Part shown: positions 43,441-55,800 of the stretch, piece by piece | How the letters are laid out: every line of letters starts with the position of its first letter | Position numbering within the stretch: the stretch's first letter is position 1 | Origin: Pisolithus tinctorius | Lineage: Eukaryota; Basidiomycota; Agaricomycetes; Boletales; Pisolithaceae | Direction of reading: 5' to 3' | Length of the DNA stretch: 64,000 bases | Assembly (NCBI GenBank): GCA_024663395.1 | Contig: JANFAH010000035.1 | Location: 434,001 to 498,000, forward strand | The notes under the pieces: generated by a model | What the model saw: the letters and a program-made list of their open reading frames with translations, nothing else | What the model was told of the DNA's origin: nothing | Database searches by the model: none | Program-made: the position numbers and the translations under genes

Positions 43441-46400
43441 TTATAAGGTTGTCCTCACTTTCCCAACTGTTCTGGGAATGTGGGTAACCAAGCCACTTGA
43501 CTAGGTAGAGGTATTTTTGCTGCAGGGTTACACCGGGCTCTTTGGACGATGACTTGACCTTCTGCACATGTTTGTGTTTAAGTATAGCCTCGACTTCCCA
43601 TTCATTCTCGTCTCCTACCAATTCTGGTGGAGGTGGGGGTTGAGCCAGGCCATATTTGTGCGTTTCGATGAAGGGGGGTAAGTTTGGATGTGTGGAACAT
43701 GGGGTGTATCCACCAGTTAGGGGGTAACTGCAGTTTGTAGGCGACCGGACTGATCTGTTCAGAAATTGCAAATGGGCCATGTCATTGGGGTGTGAGTTTC
43801 TTCAATGGAACATCCCTTTTTAGGTCAGAGGCGTCCAACCAAACCTTGTCTCCTATGGAGATCTCTGTGTAGGACCCTTTTGATCATTGTTTCATTAACT
43901 CCTGTGCTTCTTTATGAGCAATAATTGCAGCATCCTAATTGGTGGCCAGCTGCTTGAGTTGATCACTCGTGAGCGACTCCTGCAGGGGTTGTCCCATAGG
44001 GTAGGGAGTGGGGTCGAAACCATACATGAGCAAGTAAGGCGACTGGTCATGGGATGAGTGTATGCACGAGTTATGCACCATTTGAGCATCTGAGAGTGTG
44101 GTGTGCCAATTGTGCAGGTCTGTATCTGCATACATGCGAAGGTAGGTGCTGACCTCCTGGTTGACACGTTTGGCCTTGCTGTTGGTCTGTGGATGGTATG
44201 CAGTGGAGGCCTTCAATTCGATTCCAAGGGCTTGGTAGAGGTCCCGAGTAAAGGCAGAGACGAACTGAGGACCATGGTCCGAGATGGCAGCTTCCAGAAC
44301 ACCCCAGTGGGGGTAGACATAGGCATGGTAAAGGTCTGTCACTCCTACGCTGTCTACGGTTTTAGTTGTTGGTAGGAAGAATGTGCCCTTGGTCAGTCCT
44401 TGGTCAACGATTGTAAGGATAGAATTGTATCTTCCACCAGACAGGGGCAGATCTGTTTGAACAGGAAGGGGTTCTTGGCTACATCATGTGGGGTAATCAG
44501 AGGCATCGTCAGGTGTGTATTAACCTTGTTGGCTTGGCACAAAGGGCATCCCTTGCAGTAGTTATGGATGGACTGGTACATTCCAGGCCACCAGATGTAT
44601 TTGTTCATTTTCTTCATCATTGCTTTTACTCCAGGGTGTCCAAATGCCAGGGTGTCATGGTACTGCCAAAGGACGTCTTGGCAGACTGGTTCTGGCACGA
44701 AGATCCTTCTCCCTTTTCTCCTTACTCCATCAGATCCTTCTGTTGTTTCCGGGGCCAAGAGGGATGCAGATGCTTTCTTTACCTCCTGGTACAGGTTGGC
44801 ATTCAGCTGGAAAATGTGTCCTTTACCTCTCTGAACATTTGGCTTCTCCTCAGGTGGGCATTCAGCAGGTTTCGGGTCTTCGAAAGAGACCTTCCAGACT
44901 GGGGTGGAGGCTCTAGGACCTTCTGGGCTGGTCTGTTCGATCTTAAAAAGGGAAACAACAGAGGGTCTCACCCCCCCCCTCAAGCCAAACAGCCTTTGGA
45001 AGTAGGGTTGAGACGGTGGCAGGCTCAGCATTGAAATCCAAGTGGCAGGAAAGAGTGTCAGCAGCAGAATTCTTTGTTCCTGCGACATGGACGAACTGCA
45101 GCAGGTACTCCTGTAGAGTAGCCTGCCACCTAGCCTGGCAGGCAGTCAACTTCTGTGGCTGCACATAGTATGTTATATTCTGATGGTCTGTATAGACATG
45201 AGTCAGTTCTGGGGGTGATAGCAGGTAAGGGCGCCATTGCTTGAGGGCACACATCACTGCTAGCATTTCCAGGTCATAGACCTGGTAGTTTTGCTCAGCT
45301 CCAGTAAGCAACTGTGACATATACGTGCAGGGATGGAGTGTTCCCGAGTCATCAGCTTGTGACACAACCACACCAGTGCCTAGTTTGGAGGCATCAGTAT
45401 GGAGTACAAACGGTTTCTGGAGGTCCAGCAGACGAAGAACTGGTTTGGATGACAGGGCCTTTTTCAGGGCTTCGAAGGCAGAAGTCTGTTCGGGGCCCCA
45501 GGTCCATTTTGCGTTTTTCTTCGAAAGGTCATGAAGGGGCCGCATGGTCTGTGAGAAGCCAGAGATGAACTACTGATAGAAGTTGCAGAAGCCAAGGAAG
45601 GAATGGAGTTCTTTAAGGGTTGTTGGAGCGGGCCAAGTTTTGATGGCTTCGATTTTGACCTCTGATGGTTCATACTGACCCTGACAGATCATGAACCCTA
45701 GAAACTCTATTTCTTTGGCTTCAAAGGTACACTTCTTCAGCTTCAGTCATAGGTGTTCTCTCACAGTGGTCCATAGGAACCGGCGAACAGAGTCGTGAAG
45801 GCCTTCCTTTGTTTTCGAGTGGATAGTGATGTCGTCCATGAATATTACGGCCTTTCTCTCGCTTTTGAGGTCTCCGAAAGTATGGTCCATGTATCTTTGG
45901 AAGGTTGGCAGTGAGTTGCACTGCCCAAAGAACATTACCATTGGTTCGAAAAGCCCTTGGGGAGTAATGAAGGCTCCTTTCCACTTGTCTCCTTCCTTCA
46001 CCCTAATGTTTGTGAACCCCCAATGAACGTTGAATTTGGCAAAGTAGCACAAGCCAGCGAGTTTGTTGAGCAGGGTTTTGACATCAGGAAGGGGGTACAA
46101 GTCAATGATAGTGTGCGAGTTCAAGTACCGGTAATCCTGGATGAGTCTTCTTTTGCCATCTTTCTTTCCTATGAAAAACACAGGGGCTGCCTGCGAAGAT
46201 TTTGAGGGGTGAATCTTTCTGCATTTGAGATTCTCGTCGATGAACTCGTCGAGACCTTTGAGTTCGTCGAGAGAGAGGGGGTAGATTGCTCCTTTCTTTG
46301 GCTGGAAGCTGGGCTTCAGGCATATTTCATGGTCGAGAAAACCTCGATGAGGCAGAAGAGGGATTTCTTCTTCGGAGAAGACTACAGAGAACTCCCAATA

Positions 46401-46843
46401 TTCCGGAGGTAACTCAACTTCAGCTTGTATGTGCGATGCTTCGAGTTTTGTGGAAATGGATGTGCGATTGATTTTTATGGTCTGGGCGAAGTCAGTTCCA
46501 CAGACATGGTTTTTCTTGTCAAGGCCATGGTCGAGTTCTCCCCAACCAATCAGCTTGCTGGAGGTCCAGCTGATTATGGGGTTATGCTCTTTGAGCCATG
46601 GCATTCCAAGGAGGAGGGATTCCCAGTTTCTGAGCTTGAGGATGTATGCATGGATGTGCATGGTCTTTCCCCAGATCTTGGCTCTGAATGAAGCGATGTG
46701 GGTTACCCAATCTCCAGTCCTGCCCTTGTAGCTTCTTGACTCCCATGGTCTTGCGATTTTCCATGTTGGGATGTTGAATTTTTCAACTATGGCTGGATCA
46801 ATGATATTTGTTTCGGTGCCTGAGTCGAGGATGGTTCAGACAG
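43394..46843 (-). pseudogene. Gypsy pol of the 5'-truncated element
   Basis: Segments: protease tail LDSGTETNIID with LLLGMPWLKEHNPIISW; RT EIPLLPHRGFLDHEICLK, APVFFIGKKDGKRRLIQDYR, FEPMVMFFGQCNSLPTFQ and an intact FMDD box (IFMDDITIHS); RNase H PFVLHTDASKLGTGVVVSQA and YTDHQNITYYV; integrase zinc domain FGHPGVKAMM ... CKGCPLCQANK; core AISDHGPQFVSAFTRDLYQA and TAYHPQTNSKAKRVNQE; chromodomain EWEVEAILKHK, YLVKWLGY, NSWES. At least four frame changes or stops interrupt it. The family makes element cDNA and inserts it; this copy cannot. Confidence 0.88.
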
Positions 46844-48651
46844 TGTGAATCAAAGTGAGGTTCAGTGGTGGAAACCAACCAAAACCAACACAAAAGACAA
46901 TGAAAGCAAGTGGTGGTGTGCCTATGCAGTACCTAGATGGTGGAACCTGTTCTTTGGGAGGATTTTTGCAAGCTACAACACTCAAAGATGAGTGCTGAGG
47001 GTTGGGGGTGCTGCTGACGAAGAGGGAGCAAGAATGCAATAGATTGCAATGGGATAGACTGCTGTCAGCCTACAGAAGGATGGATGATGACTTAATTCAA
47101 TGCTCTGAGCTGCACTGAGCTCAGGGAGGACTTGGAGCAAAGTATATTGATGATAGATGATGATAAGCGAAGTAGACGATAGCTAGACCCTTAATAAAGT
47201 CTCAACTATTGAAGCTGCTGAATGATTTACTGAATGATGATAAAATGCGAGCAAGAGGGGCTCTCTGATGTCTTCTTCTTTAGCTATCTAAGTACAGCGA
47301 TTTATATACAGTACAGGGGCGTTGCCTATGGAAAACAAGGTGCAAACACTTGGTAAGTGATTGGTAACTGATGAGTAAGGAATGTAAGCAGTGGGTAATC
47401 GTCTTAGAAAGCATTGGTGAGCATTGGTAAGGATAAGTAAGCCAAAAAGCGAAGAATCAGTAAGCAAGGGCAAAAGATTGGTAAGTATTGGCAATAGGTG
47501 AGTCAAAGACAGTCAGAATGTCAAAGTATGAGTCAAGTAATGTCAGAAACTGGGAAAGCGCACTGGAATCACATTAGGGGGAGGCTGTGCATGTCACATC
47601 TTGAAGAGATTGCCTCTGGGCCAAAGTGGGATGACAGAGAGGCAGTGCTGATCTGATGCTGATATAGTACATCCAAAAGCAGACAGGGTGAGTCAGATGT
47701 CAACAGGGGTCAAGCTTTGGGGGTCTGTGGGGTGACAGGAGCATAAGGGATCTCAACTTTCCCCCCCTTACTGTCCTCTCAGTGAAGCAAGTGAAACTTC
47801 ATGAATGAGGCTCTGATGGAAGAGAGGATGCAGGGGGAGGGTCTTCTGCTGTATCTTGCAATAAGGAGGCAAGATGTGCATCATACTCATCATGGATGTG
47901 ATCAGGGAGAGTGGAGAACAGTAGATTATACTGTAGCTGTCGCAATTTTGGAAGAATGATGGACGAGACTGGTATGAAGACATTGCAGGGAGCAGGGAGG
48001 AAGGATCCATATGCTTCTTGGACTGGAGAGACTGAAAAGACCACATAAGACCTTTCCAAGCAAATGACAGACCTGAGGTGACCAAAGAATGTCCTCCTAG
48101 AGGTCATACTGACAAAAAGAACATGCTGTCCAAGCTGGATGGGCTGAGAGGGGGTGGACAAGGATGGGATGTACCAGGATGCTTCAGGATGGAACCTAGT
48201 AGGAACTCCTGGTAGATATACATAGCCATGGTCCCTAGCAAAGGGGACAAGCGAAATGATTGATGTGGAGGTGGCCATATCAGAAGAATTAGCAAAATGA
48301 GCATCTTTTGGAGGGAGTGCTGTAGAAATGTGTGGAGTGTGCAAATCCTTTCCAATTTTGGAAGGTAGGATCGCATGGCTGAGCACTACAAGCGAGTGTG
48401 GGAATGGTTTCAGTGTCTGCAGAATTGGTGGAGATGTGTCAAAAACCGGAATGCCATACACGGGCACTTAAGAATTTTCATCAGTGCTTAACTCACTTCC
48501 TCCTTTTTCTTTGGCATTGATGACTCATTCTTGTGTGAGGGATGACTGCCGACATTTCTGGCTGTCCTTCTTTGCATGAGGGCTATGGTCTTCATCTCCA
48601 TTCATCAGCTACATCCATGTCCACCTCACCAAACACCTTTGGTGTGTGACA
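46844..48651 (-). mobile_element. 1.8-kb LTR-like unit, copy C
   Basis: 1,808 bp. Minus-strand ends are TGTCACACACC (at 48,651) and GATTCACA (at 46,844), as in copy A. The TATA sequence (TATATAAA, complement of about 47,301-47,308) lies near the 3' end. Its left end abuts the protease of the gypsy element and its right end abuts copy B in opposite orientation. The flanks do not match each other, so the site was rearranged after insertion. Confidence 0.75.
47799..48278 (-). CDS. Conserved 159-aa ORF of the LTR-like unit (copy C)
   Basis: ATG at 48,278 (MATSTSIISLVPFARDHGYV), stop after SEPHS. Same length as the ORF in copy A (2554-3033) and no indels relative to it. Conserved and variable positions are interspersed: VSMTSRRTFFGHLRSV and FLPAPCNVFIPVSSIILP are nearly unchanged between copies, while the first 15 and last 15 residues vary. 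An upstream in-frame extension to 48,467 lacks an ATG and is not shared in phase by copies A and B, so I chose the common ATG. Product unknown. Confidence 0.5.
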   Translation of the reverse strand: MATSTSIISLVPFARDHGYVYLPGVPTRFHPEASWYIPSLSTPSQPIQLGQHVLFVSMTSRRTFFGHLRSVICLERSYVVFSVSPVQEAYGSFLPAPCNVFIPVSSIILPKLRQLQYNLLFSTLPDHIHDEYDAHLASLLQDTAEDPPPASSLPSEPHS

Positions 48652-50374
48652 CTGGACATGAGCAGTCATCCTTTGCACAAGAATGAGCCATCAGTGCTAA
48701 AGAGAAAAGAGGAAGTGAGTTAAGTGTGCATTAAAAGTTTTTAGCACCTGTGTATGGCATTCCAGTTTTCATTGTATCTCCACCATTTCCAAAGATATCG
48801 ACTCCATTCTCACACTTGCTTAAAGTGCTCAGCCACATGATTCTGCCTTCCAAATTTGGAGAGGATCCTTGCACCCTACACATTTCTACAGCACTCCATC
48901 CATCAGACAAACATTTCACTAAGTCCATCAATCATGGCTGCCTCTTCATCAATTGTCTTGCTTGTCTCATTTGCCAGAGACAATGGCTATGTATATCTGC
49001 CAGGCATTCCCACCAGCTTCCATCCTGAAGCCCCCTGGTTCATCCCATTGTCATCAGCCCCATCTTGTCCCATGCAGCTTTGTCAGCATGTTCTCCTTGT
49101 CAGTATGACTTCCAGAAGGATGTTTTTTGGTCATCTCAGGTCTGTCACTTGGTTAGAAAGGTCTTATGTGGTTGTTTCAGTCTCCCCTCTTGATGAAGTA
49201 TATGGATTGTTCCTCCCTGCTCCCTGCACCATCTTTATTCTGGTCCCATCCATCATCCTCCCCACACTGTGACAGCTGCAGCATAGTCTACTGTTCTCCA
49301 GCCTCCCTGATCACATCCATGATGAATATGACATGCATCTTGCCTTCTTACTGCAAGATCCAGCAGAAGATGTCCCCCCTTCTCCTTCTCCTCCATCAGA
49401 GCCCCATTCATGGAGTTTTTGTTAACTTTGCTGAGAGGATGAAAAGGTGGGAGACACAATCACTTATGCTCCCATTTCCCCACAGACCCCCAACACCCTA
49501 GCCCCCTTTGACACCTGACTCATGCCCTTCAATTCTGGAATTAATACTTCCCTATCTGGAAACACCATCCATCTGTCATGCCATCTTTGGATCTAGAGAT
49601 GTCTCTGCTGAGATCTGACTTGCATCACCACCCCCTAATGTGATATCAGTGCACTTACTCAGTTTCTGACTCCATTTGACTCATTTTGTGATATTTTGAC
49701 TGTCCTTGACTCATTTATTGCCAATACTTACCAATCCTCTTTGCTTGCTTACTTTTCATTTCTCGCTTGCTCATCATGATCACTCAGTCCTTACTCATTA
49801 CTTACCAAGTGTTTGTGCCTTGTTCGTCACAAGCTGCACTCCCCCCACAGTATATAAACCCCCATGTACTTAGCTACCCCCAAGTGAACCAGAAGCCATT
49901 CACTCAGAAGTCAGTTCAGTGCCTATCTCATCATTGACAGTTGAGGCTCATTCAGAAGAGTCTGACTGTCCCCATTCATCATCCTAGGTAGTTGAGGCTC
50001 CATGAAGGGGTCTATCTACCTCCATTCCTTATCTGAAGCTTTATCCCTGCTTAGTCAGCACATACACTTAGTCATTCCTCCACTCCTGCATAACTCATCA
50101 TTGACTTGTGCCAGGAGCACCATTTATTGAAGTCCATCATTCCAGAGCACTTTCAGCTGAACACCTCCAGTCTGTTTGGCATCTCCCTTCCAGTTATCAT
50201 CCATTCATCTACTCCTGCATAACTTGTCAATGACTTGCACCAGGAGCACTCTACTTGAAGTCCCTCCCCCCACATCAGGTTTCTCTGCCCTCCATGTTCC
50301 ACAGAGGTAAACCACCACTCACTTGTATTTGTCATTTGTTTGGTTTTCACCAGCTTTCCACACTTTGACTCACA
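48652..50374 (+). mobile_element. 1.8-kb LTR-like unit, copy B, 5'-truncated
   Basis: Begins at CTGGACATGAGCAGTC, equivalent to 2270 in copy A, directly where copy C ends. About 120 bp of its 5' end are missing. It ends CTTTGACTCACA at 50,374, and the following sequence is a gypsy integrase. The TATA box is at 49,851-49,858. Its ORF (from ATG 48,934) matches that of copies A and C but has a TGA at 49,270 and the final stop changed to TGG. Confidence 0.75.
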
Positions 50375-50681
50375 ATGGGGTGACCAAATGTGCCAACTGC
50401 ACAATTGGCCAAATGCTGCATAGCTGTGTCAGACCTAATCAAAAAGATTGGGTCTCCAGACTGCCTGTCATTGAATTTGCAATCAGCAGTGCTACATCTG
50501 AGTCAATGGGATATGCACCTTTCTTCCTGAACACCAGCTGCATGCCCTGGAAGATGATCTGGGACATGCCTACTAAAGATGAGTATCCTAGCATTAGAGC
50601 ATTTGCAAACAAGATGAAACTTACAATCATGGATGCTCATGATGCAATCATGAAAGTACGAGTAAAGCAGGTGATCAGCAC
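50375..50681 (+). pseudogene. Old gypsy integrase, part 1
   Basis: Frame reads CTIGQMLHSCVRPNQKDW, RLPVIEFAISSATSESMGYA, PFFLNTSCMPWKMIWDMP and SIRAFANKMKLTIMDAHDAI. This is the part of a Ty3/gypsy integrase after the catalytic glutamate. It is cut upstream by copy B and downstream by the complete gypsy element at 50,682. Beyond that insertion it resumes in frame at 57,145 (KQVIS into TNKKHHDSPFVKGNL). Confidence 0.88.
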
Positions 50682-51079
50682 TGTAATGACCAGTAGACTT
50701 TTCACTTTCCAGGTTCCCTAGTTGCCTATATATATCCACCCTCTGGTTAGGGTTATGCCTTAGGGATGCTTAGTCATCTCAGACTTTTCCTTTGCTTACT
50801 CTTAATGCTTACATGATACTTAGTAAGGCTGTGCCTCATTGCTAATGTGTGTTCGCATTCGACCAATAGCATAGTTCTCTCTTTTGTTTACCTCTTTCTA
50901 GAATGTTCTCTCATGGCAATACGTACAAACAGTAAGGCAGTATATAAGTCCTGTCATTTGTCGTAGCCAGTTTCTCTAATCTAGTTCGTTTTGAGCTTGG
51001 TACTCAATCAATGGGTTCCACTCCCACAACTCTCTGGTTTGAAGTGATAGCTGAGAAGACTTTGTCTTTGGTTGCTTCA
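50682..51079 (+). repeat. 5' LTR with promoter of the 6.46-kb gypsy element
   Basis: 398 bp. TATATAAG at 50,941-50,948. The predicted RNA start is AATCTAGTTCG at 50,978-50,988, 37 bp downstream, chosen because it pairs with the primer site. Confidence 0.92.
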
Positions 51080-51081
51080 CT

Positions 51082-51092
51082 TGAACTAGATT
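51082..51092 (+). promoter_or_regulatory. Self-priming primer-binding site of the 6.46-kb gypsy element
   Basis: TGAACTAGATT lies two nucleotides after the 5' LTR. It is the exact reverse complement of AATCTAGTTCA in the 3' LTR (57,038-57,048). The 5' LTR version differs by one base (final G, a CpG site). Geometry (11 nt, 2-nt spacer, RNA start about 37 bp after TATA) is the same as in the 7.1-kb element. Confidence 0.75.
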
Positions 51093-51846
51093 TCTAACTT
51101 CTCCCCTATCCCTTCATACCTGGTGCTGAGGGTCAACAGCAGTACGATACTCGTAGTGGGCAGATCTGCCCATAGTTTCTTTTCACCTCCGTCAGTGCGA
51201 CCGAGAGTGCCCAAGCGACAAAGCCAAGTTGGGCAAGTGTCTTAGGGAGTTTTAAATTCTATGTATATACACCATCCCGAGGTCGAGCTCAGTGTACACA
51301 GGGCGACATCTGTTCAAGAGGGCCCACAAGGTCCAAGGCAGCTGAGCCATACATAGTCGTAGTTCCCGCATGGCAGTGGAGGTAGACCAGTAGTCAACAT
51401 TCTTGCACCTACCGTAGTTTGCCTAGCATGCCAGGCTGGTCTCTTCCTATTGCTAGGAGATTGATCAGGAGAGAAACAGTGAACAGGCTACATGTTTAAT
51501 GGTCTTGAACATCATCGGCGAGTAGTACACCTATGATACTTTTACTCTACCACCATTCCCGCCATCAAGAAGGAAGAGGTTGAGCTTCGTCTCCCTCTTA
51601 GATTCCTCCCTTACAAAAGGGAACTCTCTACTCTGTGCCTCTCGCACTCCTTGTCCCTGCTCACCCCACTTCCCCTTCCCCCTCTCGAGCTCTTCCATGA
51701 GGTAACTCCAGAGCTGGTTTATCCTTCACCCTCACCCTCTCCTGAACCGAACAAACTCAGGTTCATCTTTAACCAACCCTACAATCTTCAGAACTGACAT
51801 TCCATCTGCCACCCCCTTCGTAAACCGGTCCTGCTGACAAGCAGAA

Positions 51847-52836
51847 ATGGACCCAAACCAACCACAACCCCCGCCTGTTGATTATGCAATGATCCAGGTG
51901 ATGGCAGCAGCAATGGCACAAGCCATGCAACAACATATGCTGGTGCCAGCTGCGGCACAAACAATGAACTTTGACCCCATGAAAAGGGGTGTTGCAGAAC
52001 CAGGAACCTTTGACAGTTCCATCACAAAATATGAGGAGTGGGCAATCAAAATGAGAGCCTACTGCAAAGCAGCAATCCACCACTATACAAGCCAGGATTG
52101 CATGGCTTTCTGGACCCAGATGACCGGTCCAATTGCCAGCAATTATGCTCGGGCCAAGCTGGATTTCCACTTGGCAAATGGAAACTGGCCAACTATTGAT
52201 GAGGTAGTGGCCAACCTCAATTCTCACTTCCAGCCTATGAACAATGGGGATTGGGCCTGGAAGAAGATGCAGAAAGCGAGGCAGGGACAGTCTCAGATGG
52301 ACGCCTTTTTGGTGGAATTCGATGGTTGGAAGCTTATGGCAAGCACTTCCAACAACTTGGCTATCCTGTGCCTTGAACAGGCAATTAACCCCAAGGTGCT
52401 CCGCCTCATGCATCATCTAGGGAAGAGAAAAGATATGTACAAAGAGTACATAACGGAGCTCTGGTTGGTGGCCAGAAACTTTGAAAACCACCACTACATG
52501 ACAGCCTCCTCTTCAAAGGTATGGCCTCAAAATCAACCTCATGGCTTCTCTGCCACAGGAATGCAACCTGGGGCTGGCACTCCCATGGATATAGGCACCG
52601 CTCCTTGCCAAGGAAAGGGGAGGGGACCCCTGAAAGACAAGTCCCATATAACCTGTTTCAGATGTGGCCTGAAGGGTCACTATTGAAGCGAGTGCCCTAA
52701 ACAGGCACAACCACAAGGATGCCCTGTCAGGGCTGTAAATACTGACACTGGTCCTGACCCCCACCTGAAAGCAATGGAGGGGATGAGCTTTGAACAAATT
52801 GTTGCTCATATTAACCAGTTAAAAGAATCGGAGCTG
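51847..52836 (+). pseudogene. gag of the 6.46-kb gypsy element
   Basis: ATG 51,847 (MDPNQPQPPPVDYAMIQVMA). The Retrotrans_gag core is KRGVAEPGTFDSSITKYEEW, MAFWTQMTGPIASNYARAKL, INPKVLRLMHHLGKRKDMYK. The zinc knuckle CFRCGLKGHY*SECPK has a TGA inside it at 52,684-52,686, after which the frame stays open to 52,842. pol is in the -1 frame, as in the 7.1-kb element, but I see no slippery heptamer at the overlap. Confidence 0.88.
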
Positions 52837-52838
52837 CA

Positions 52839-55800
52839 GTGAAATCAGGTCCTGCAGACTCTTCTCATATGTGGACACTTGTTCCTGTTTCTCCTTCTTC
52901 TTCTGTTACCTACAGTTTTCGTTCTACTTACAGACTCAAAAAAATAAAAGAAAATACAAAAGTTGAAAATAAAAACACCAAAAATAGTGTACCAGTAGTT
53001 AGCTTTAATCGCTTCTCTTTTCTCAATGTTGAAGAACCACAGGAGTTATTTAATGGTTCAGAATCTGTTTCTTCTCTTGCTTTTACATCATCTGAAGTGG
53101 AGTCCTGAAAGGGCTCAGGGCCAGATGTAAAACCATGCCTGCTTAATTCTGCTTGCAATAAAAACCAAAAAAATGTTTCTTTCAATCTCCCAGATCTTGA
53201 GGGTAGTAGTGCAAAGCCCTCCATATGGTCTGAAACCCAATGCACGCTGAACCTGAAAGACTCGGTGGAGGTCCCTTTGATTTTATGAACAAGTGCTGGT
53301 TCAGCATTCAAGGTGAATGCACTACTCAATAGTGGTGCTACTGGAGTATTTATAGATAAGGACTTTGTAGAAAGGAACCAGATTCCAAAAGTGGCATTGC
53401 CAAGAGCAGTGGATGTGTTCAATGTAGATGGTTTGCCTAATTCCACTGGAAGGATTACGCATCAGGCTCACCTTCGAGTCTCCTACCTCGACCACCACAA
53501 AGAACTTCTTGCCGAGATAACCGATCTAGGAGGTAGTACCATGATCTTAGGTCATACCTGGTTACATCAGCACAACCCACTGATAGATTGGAAGACCGGT
53601 GAGGTCAAAATGGGTAGATGTCTAGCTAGATGCCAACAGTTGGCCCCTAAGTCTTTGTTCGTACACAAGGTAGAGAAGCTCGAAAGGGAAGCCATGGACT
53701 CTTATGTAACCTGGATTTGAGGTCTAGGAATGGACAAACCAAAAACAGATAAAACCCCAGAGGAACTTGTTCCAAAGGCATATCACAAGTATTTATCAGT
53801 CTTCTCCGAAAAGGAATCCGAGCATATGCCACTTAGGAAACCTTGGGATCACACTATAGAGCTAAAGGAGTTGTTTGTGCCGAAGAAAGGAAGGTTGATC
53901 CCTCTCTCCCCTGATGAGCAATGAGAAGTCAGTGACTTCATCAATGGTCAGCTCAGGAAGGGTTACATTTGGCCCAGTAAATCCCTGCAAACCTCTCCTG
54001 TCTTCTTTGTGCCAAAGAAAGACAGCAAAAAGCGTATGGTCCAAGACTATCATTATTTAAACAAACATACTGTCAAGAACTTGTATCCTCTCCCTTTAAT
54101 ATCTCAGCTTGTCAACAAGTTGAAAGGTTGCAAACTCTTCATGAAGATGGATCTTTGTTGGGGCTACAACAACATTAGGATCAAAGAAGGTGATGAATGG
54201 AAAGCTGCTTTCGTATGCCATCACGGTGCCTTTGAGCCCTTGGTCATGTTCTTCGGGCTTTGTAACTCGCCCACTATGTTCCAGAACATGATGAACGACA
54301 TTTTCGGCGATATGGAAGATGTGCTCATCGTCTACATTGATGACCTGATGATATTTACAAAAATGGACAATCAAGAGGAACACAACAAAATTGTGCTGGA
54401 GGTGCTTAGAAGGCTAAAATTAAATGACCTGTTTGTCAAACCACAGAAGTGTATCTTCAGTCAACAAGAGGTGGACTTTTTAGGAATGATCATTGGCATT
54501 AATGGAGTACATATGGACCCTGCCAAAATCTCTGCTGTGCAAGATTGGCCCATACCAACAAATGTTCGCAGAGTTCATGGCTTCCTTGGCCTAGCGAACT
54601 TTTACTGACAGTTCATTAAGGACTTCACACAGATCGCGAAACCCCTGAATAACCTCATGAAGAGAGACCTTCCATTCATTTGGGATGACAAGTGTCAGGT
54701 AGCGTTTGATACGCTTAAGGAAACCTTCACCACTGCTCCTATTCTTATGTTCCCTGATCAGGATCAGAGGTTTCGGTTAGAAATGGATGCTTCAGACTAT
54801 GCCACCAGAGCAGTGCTCTCAGTAGAATGCGATGACAGTCTCTGGAGACTGGTTGCCTACTCAAGTCATTCTCTATCTGGGGCAGAACTTAATTATATGG
54901 TTCATGACAAAGAGATGCTGGCCATCATTCATGCACTGGAGCAATGGTGTCATTACCTCGAGGCTACCCCATACCAGTTTGAAATTTGGATGGATCATCA
55001 TAACCTCAAGTGGTTTATGACCACACAAAAGCTTCAGCCATGCCAGGCGTGCTGGGTGCAGTACTTTAGTTGGTTTAACTGTATTATTGTTCACAAACCT
55101 GGAGTCATGATGGGAAGGCCAGATGCCCTGTTGAGATGAGAAGACTTTGTAGAGGGAAAGGAAAGGGCAAAGTCAGAAGAGTCCCTATTTATAAACCTGA
55201 GTCAGGTTCGCTCAGTAAAGTTAGAAAATCCCTTCATAGAAGATCTGCAGATAGAATCTGCTAAAGCCGAAGGAATCCTGCTGGATGCGAGCTCTGAGGC
55301 AGTCTTCATTATGATGGAGAAAAGGTCTGGGTGCCTAGCACACTTAGAAGGAAGCTACTTGTCACTCTACACAACTCTCCCCTAGTGGGACATTGAGGAA
55401 TAAAAGGAACTCAGGAGTTGATCACACACTGGTTCATGTGGTCCACCTTAAGGCCCAATGTAGAGGAGCATGTCAAGCATTGCCAAACATGCCAAGCCAG
55501 CAAGTCTGGAAATAGGCCACCTGCAGGGGAACTCAAACCTTTACCTATCCCTGATGGGCCTTGGAGAGAATTGACAACTGACTTTATGGATCTCGGAGTC
55601 AAGGGATCTTCTGGAAAGTCCCATGTCCTAGTCATCATTGACAGGTTCTCTAAGGAAGCAGAGTTCATCCCCTGCACTGCAGAAGAAACAGCTGCTAGCA
55701 CAGCTTGTCTTTACCTGATGCACGTTTGGAAACACCATGGACTTCCAGACTCTATTGTATTGGACTGAGGCCCTCAGTTTGCCTCTGGTTTCATGAAGGA

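Larger units (their letters stand above)
40885..46843 (-). mobile_element. Ty3/gypsy chromodomain element lacking its 5' end
   Basis: Minus-strand order: protease (TILDSGTETNIID at the right edge), RT, RNase H, integrase, chromodomain, two extra ORFs, purine tract (GAAGAGGGGGTGA, 41,474-41,462) and 3' LTR (41,461-40,885). The 5' LTR, gag and the first protease residues are gone: sequence switches to copy C of the 1.8-kb LTR-like unit at 46,844. pol is frameshifted, with stops. Confidence 0.9.

Noticed and set aside
46844..50374. A DNA transposon with 1.8-kb terminal inverted repeats
   Set aside because: The TG...CA ends with TATA boxes face outward at the 3' side, no transposase or TSD exists, and a single copy (A) occurs alone with LTR-like flanks.
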